Part shown: one piece after another, positions 62,383 to 64,000 of the stretch
Position numbering within the stretch: the first letter of the stretch is position 1
How the letters are laid out: every line of letters begins with the position of its first letter
Origin: Opisthorchis felineus
Lineage: Eukaryota > Platyhelminthes > Trematoda > Opisthorchiida > Opisthorchiidae
Length of the DNA stretch: 64,000 bases
Direction: 5' to 3'
Assembly (NCBI GenBank): GCA_004794785.1
Contig: SJOL01006486.1
Coordinates: 569,708-633,707 of the forward strand
The notes under the pieces: generated by a model
The model's database searches: none
What the model saw: the letters and a program-made list of their open reading frames with translations, nothing else
Told to the model about the DNA's origin: nothing
Position numbers and translations under genes: made by a program

Positions 62383-63639
62383 GTAAATGCTGTCAATGAC
62401 TGAAGAAAGTAAACATGACAAGTTGTACAGACCAATCGAATTAAAATTTAACGGAAAATTTTTGGAAATCCCCAAAACTGTCTTATAGATTTATGTGCCA
62501 ATCACATGATAGCTAGTTCGTTTGGCGAAATTGCAAAGTTTTTTCTTGAAAGATTTTCATCTTCTTCGATTTGCTGAGACGGTGCTTCAATGTTTTTGTT
62601 GCAGAGACCTTGATTCGTTGACTCTTTTACGCACCCAGGCACTCACCTAAAACTAACCGCAATCGTCATAGCAAGATCGATTTTTCTGGTCGTTTTAGTA
62701 TTAAGCGATATATTTTATGCAAACGCCCAAGTCTAACCTTTTCCAAGCAGTTAGCAGTGATCTGCTGTTTGATATCTAAGCAGGGGATAACGAATTCCAG
62801 CACGTTTTTGTGCAGTTCAGCTGTCCAATATTTGAACGGTGAAACTTTGAGTGGGTAGGTTTGTTTGGTCCCTGTGGAGCGAATCACACGTTCAGCCTGA
62901 AAGAGAAAGGGGTGTACACACAGTGAATGTCATCGAATAATGTTAAAATCTTAATCATCCACAAGGTTAGACATGAAAATCATCGATTCAACACGCTTCG
63001 GTTGTCCTTTGCTGATCGGTCGAGGATTTCAGTATATTGTTCGCTGTGAAGCAGTAACTGATGCGTGTCGTTCCAAGACACTGTATTGTATTGGAAGACA
63101 GTTTATTTTCATTCACAACCGGTGATACAACACAACGTTGGTTAAGTATGTTACAGAACGACAGATTAGCATGCCCGCCGTTTTAATCAACGGCGTCGAT
63201 ATGCTCCTTCAGCCCAGGTGATAGTGTAGCGAGATCCAATCAATGGTGGAGCTGATACCTCCATAACAAGTAGGTATCAAAGTAACTGGCTCGAAAATGT
63301 AACCGTCGATCAAGATAGCTCGTCCAGAGTCGGAGCTTGAGTCATACACAAAATTCTAGCAACTAGGAGTATTGTTTAATCTGTCCCATCGGTGTGACCT
63401 GTCCCCCAAGTTAGGATCTTTGTGTGCTCGGTGGAGGCCGAAAAACGAGGCTTTTGTCATTAACACAATCAACCTTTGTTCAAACTGTCAACATAAGGTA
63501 GCCAGGCCAGCGCAAGAACCGTCAATAGTATCTCGCTTTTCCTTCCACTACGGAGCTTCCTGGTACAATGAGCAGATAATCAGGATACTTTATGTCGATC
63601 CGACGAAGTCGGTTATCAATCAGTCGCTCTTCTACCGCC
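62383..63639. other. No recognisable gene
   Basis: Short frames only; no repeat matched. Confidence 0.4.
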
Positions 63640-63800
63640 ATTTCGAGTACACGGAGGAATACACTGAACTCAAGCGTTCCAGATATGACTTTGATGACTT
63701 ATCTGCTGATGAAACAGCTGTACAGTGCTTCTCAGCTTTTCGGTACAGATTGGCTTCACTTACAGGATGAAATCTCAACCGAAAATCCCAGAACCCTCTC
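63640..63800 (-). repeat. Dispersed repeat (GAGATTTCGTCCTGTA family), minus copy
   Basis: Minus strand: TTGAGATTTCATCCTGTAAG, GAAGCCAATCTGTACCGAAA, GAGAAGCACTGTACAGC and CATCAGCAG line up with the copies at 33,501, 51,361 and 57,700. The 132-codon plus frame over 63,372-63,770 runs through it and is therefore doubtful as a gene. Confidence 0.55.
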
Positions 63801-64000
63801 ACACTACAAAAAAAATCTATTTCCGAAATCAAGGGGGGTTTGCTCTAAGTTTAGCAAGGTAAACGAAAACCTGAATATCCCATTGAGAAGACTCGGTAAG
63901 CTGCTACTTATGATATGTAAAAACCGTTCGAGAATCCAATGGCTGTTTCGATCTTCTGGAGCTCCACCACATTTCCACCAAACTGTTCTCTACTTGAACA

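Noticed and set aside
63372..63770. 132-codon plus-strand frame
   Set aside because: Its second half lies in a dispersed repeat, and it has no recognised domain.

Overview
The window looks like accessory-rich nuclear DNA of a flatworm, most likely a digenean fluke (inference). The evidence is very low gene density, large introns with GT/AG borders, and RTE-, CR1- and Penelope-type retroelements and tRNA-derived SINEs of kinds common in trematodes, with GC content near the mid forties. Nothing resembles a bacterial operon. No rRNA, functional tRNA, CRISPR array or phage was seen. Most short reading frames in the window are chance or shadow frames.

Layout. 1-3 kb: a fold-back repeat in otherwise featureless DNA. 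3.2-5.7 kb: an EN+ Penelope-like element on the minus strand, broken by frameshifts. 7.7-9.0 kb: a fossil Mutator-like (MULE) DNA transposon. 13.6-14.4 kb: a second Penelope 3' fragment. 15.4-16.7 kb: a CR1-like LINE 3' half. 18.3-19.7 kb: an RTE fragment. 20.3-20.9 kb: a CR1-like fragment split by a short tandem repeat. 21.6-28.4 kb: a nested pair, in which an RTE element (23,676-27,489) sits inside an older RTE copy, flanked by a perfect target-site duplication. 28.4-29 kb: another RTE fragment in opposite orientation. 29-36 kb: mostly unrecognised DNA with SINEs.

36.1-44.6 kb holds the only host gene I can name, an asteroid (ASTE1-like) protein encoded by two exons (84 + 793 codons) separated by a 5.8-kb intron full of retroelement scraps. 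Its XPG/FEN-like fold can be recognised, but most metal-binding acidic residues are gone, so it is probably not an active nuclease. Two further open, splice-bounded blocks (49,409-49,611 minus; 62,108-62,382 plus) may be single exons of unidentified genes.

44.6-64 kb is otherwise repeats and unassigned DNA: RTE 3' ends, tRNA-derived SINEs, a second dispersed repeat family, another fold-back element, and a 226-bp near-perfect palindrome at 54.8-55.0 kb. The palindrome and the nested RTE pair are the most striking structures. I found no convincing new multi-gene system.
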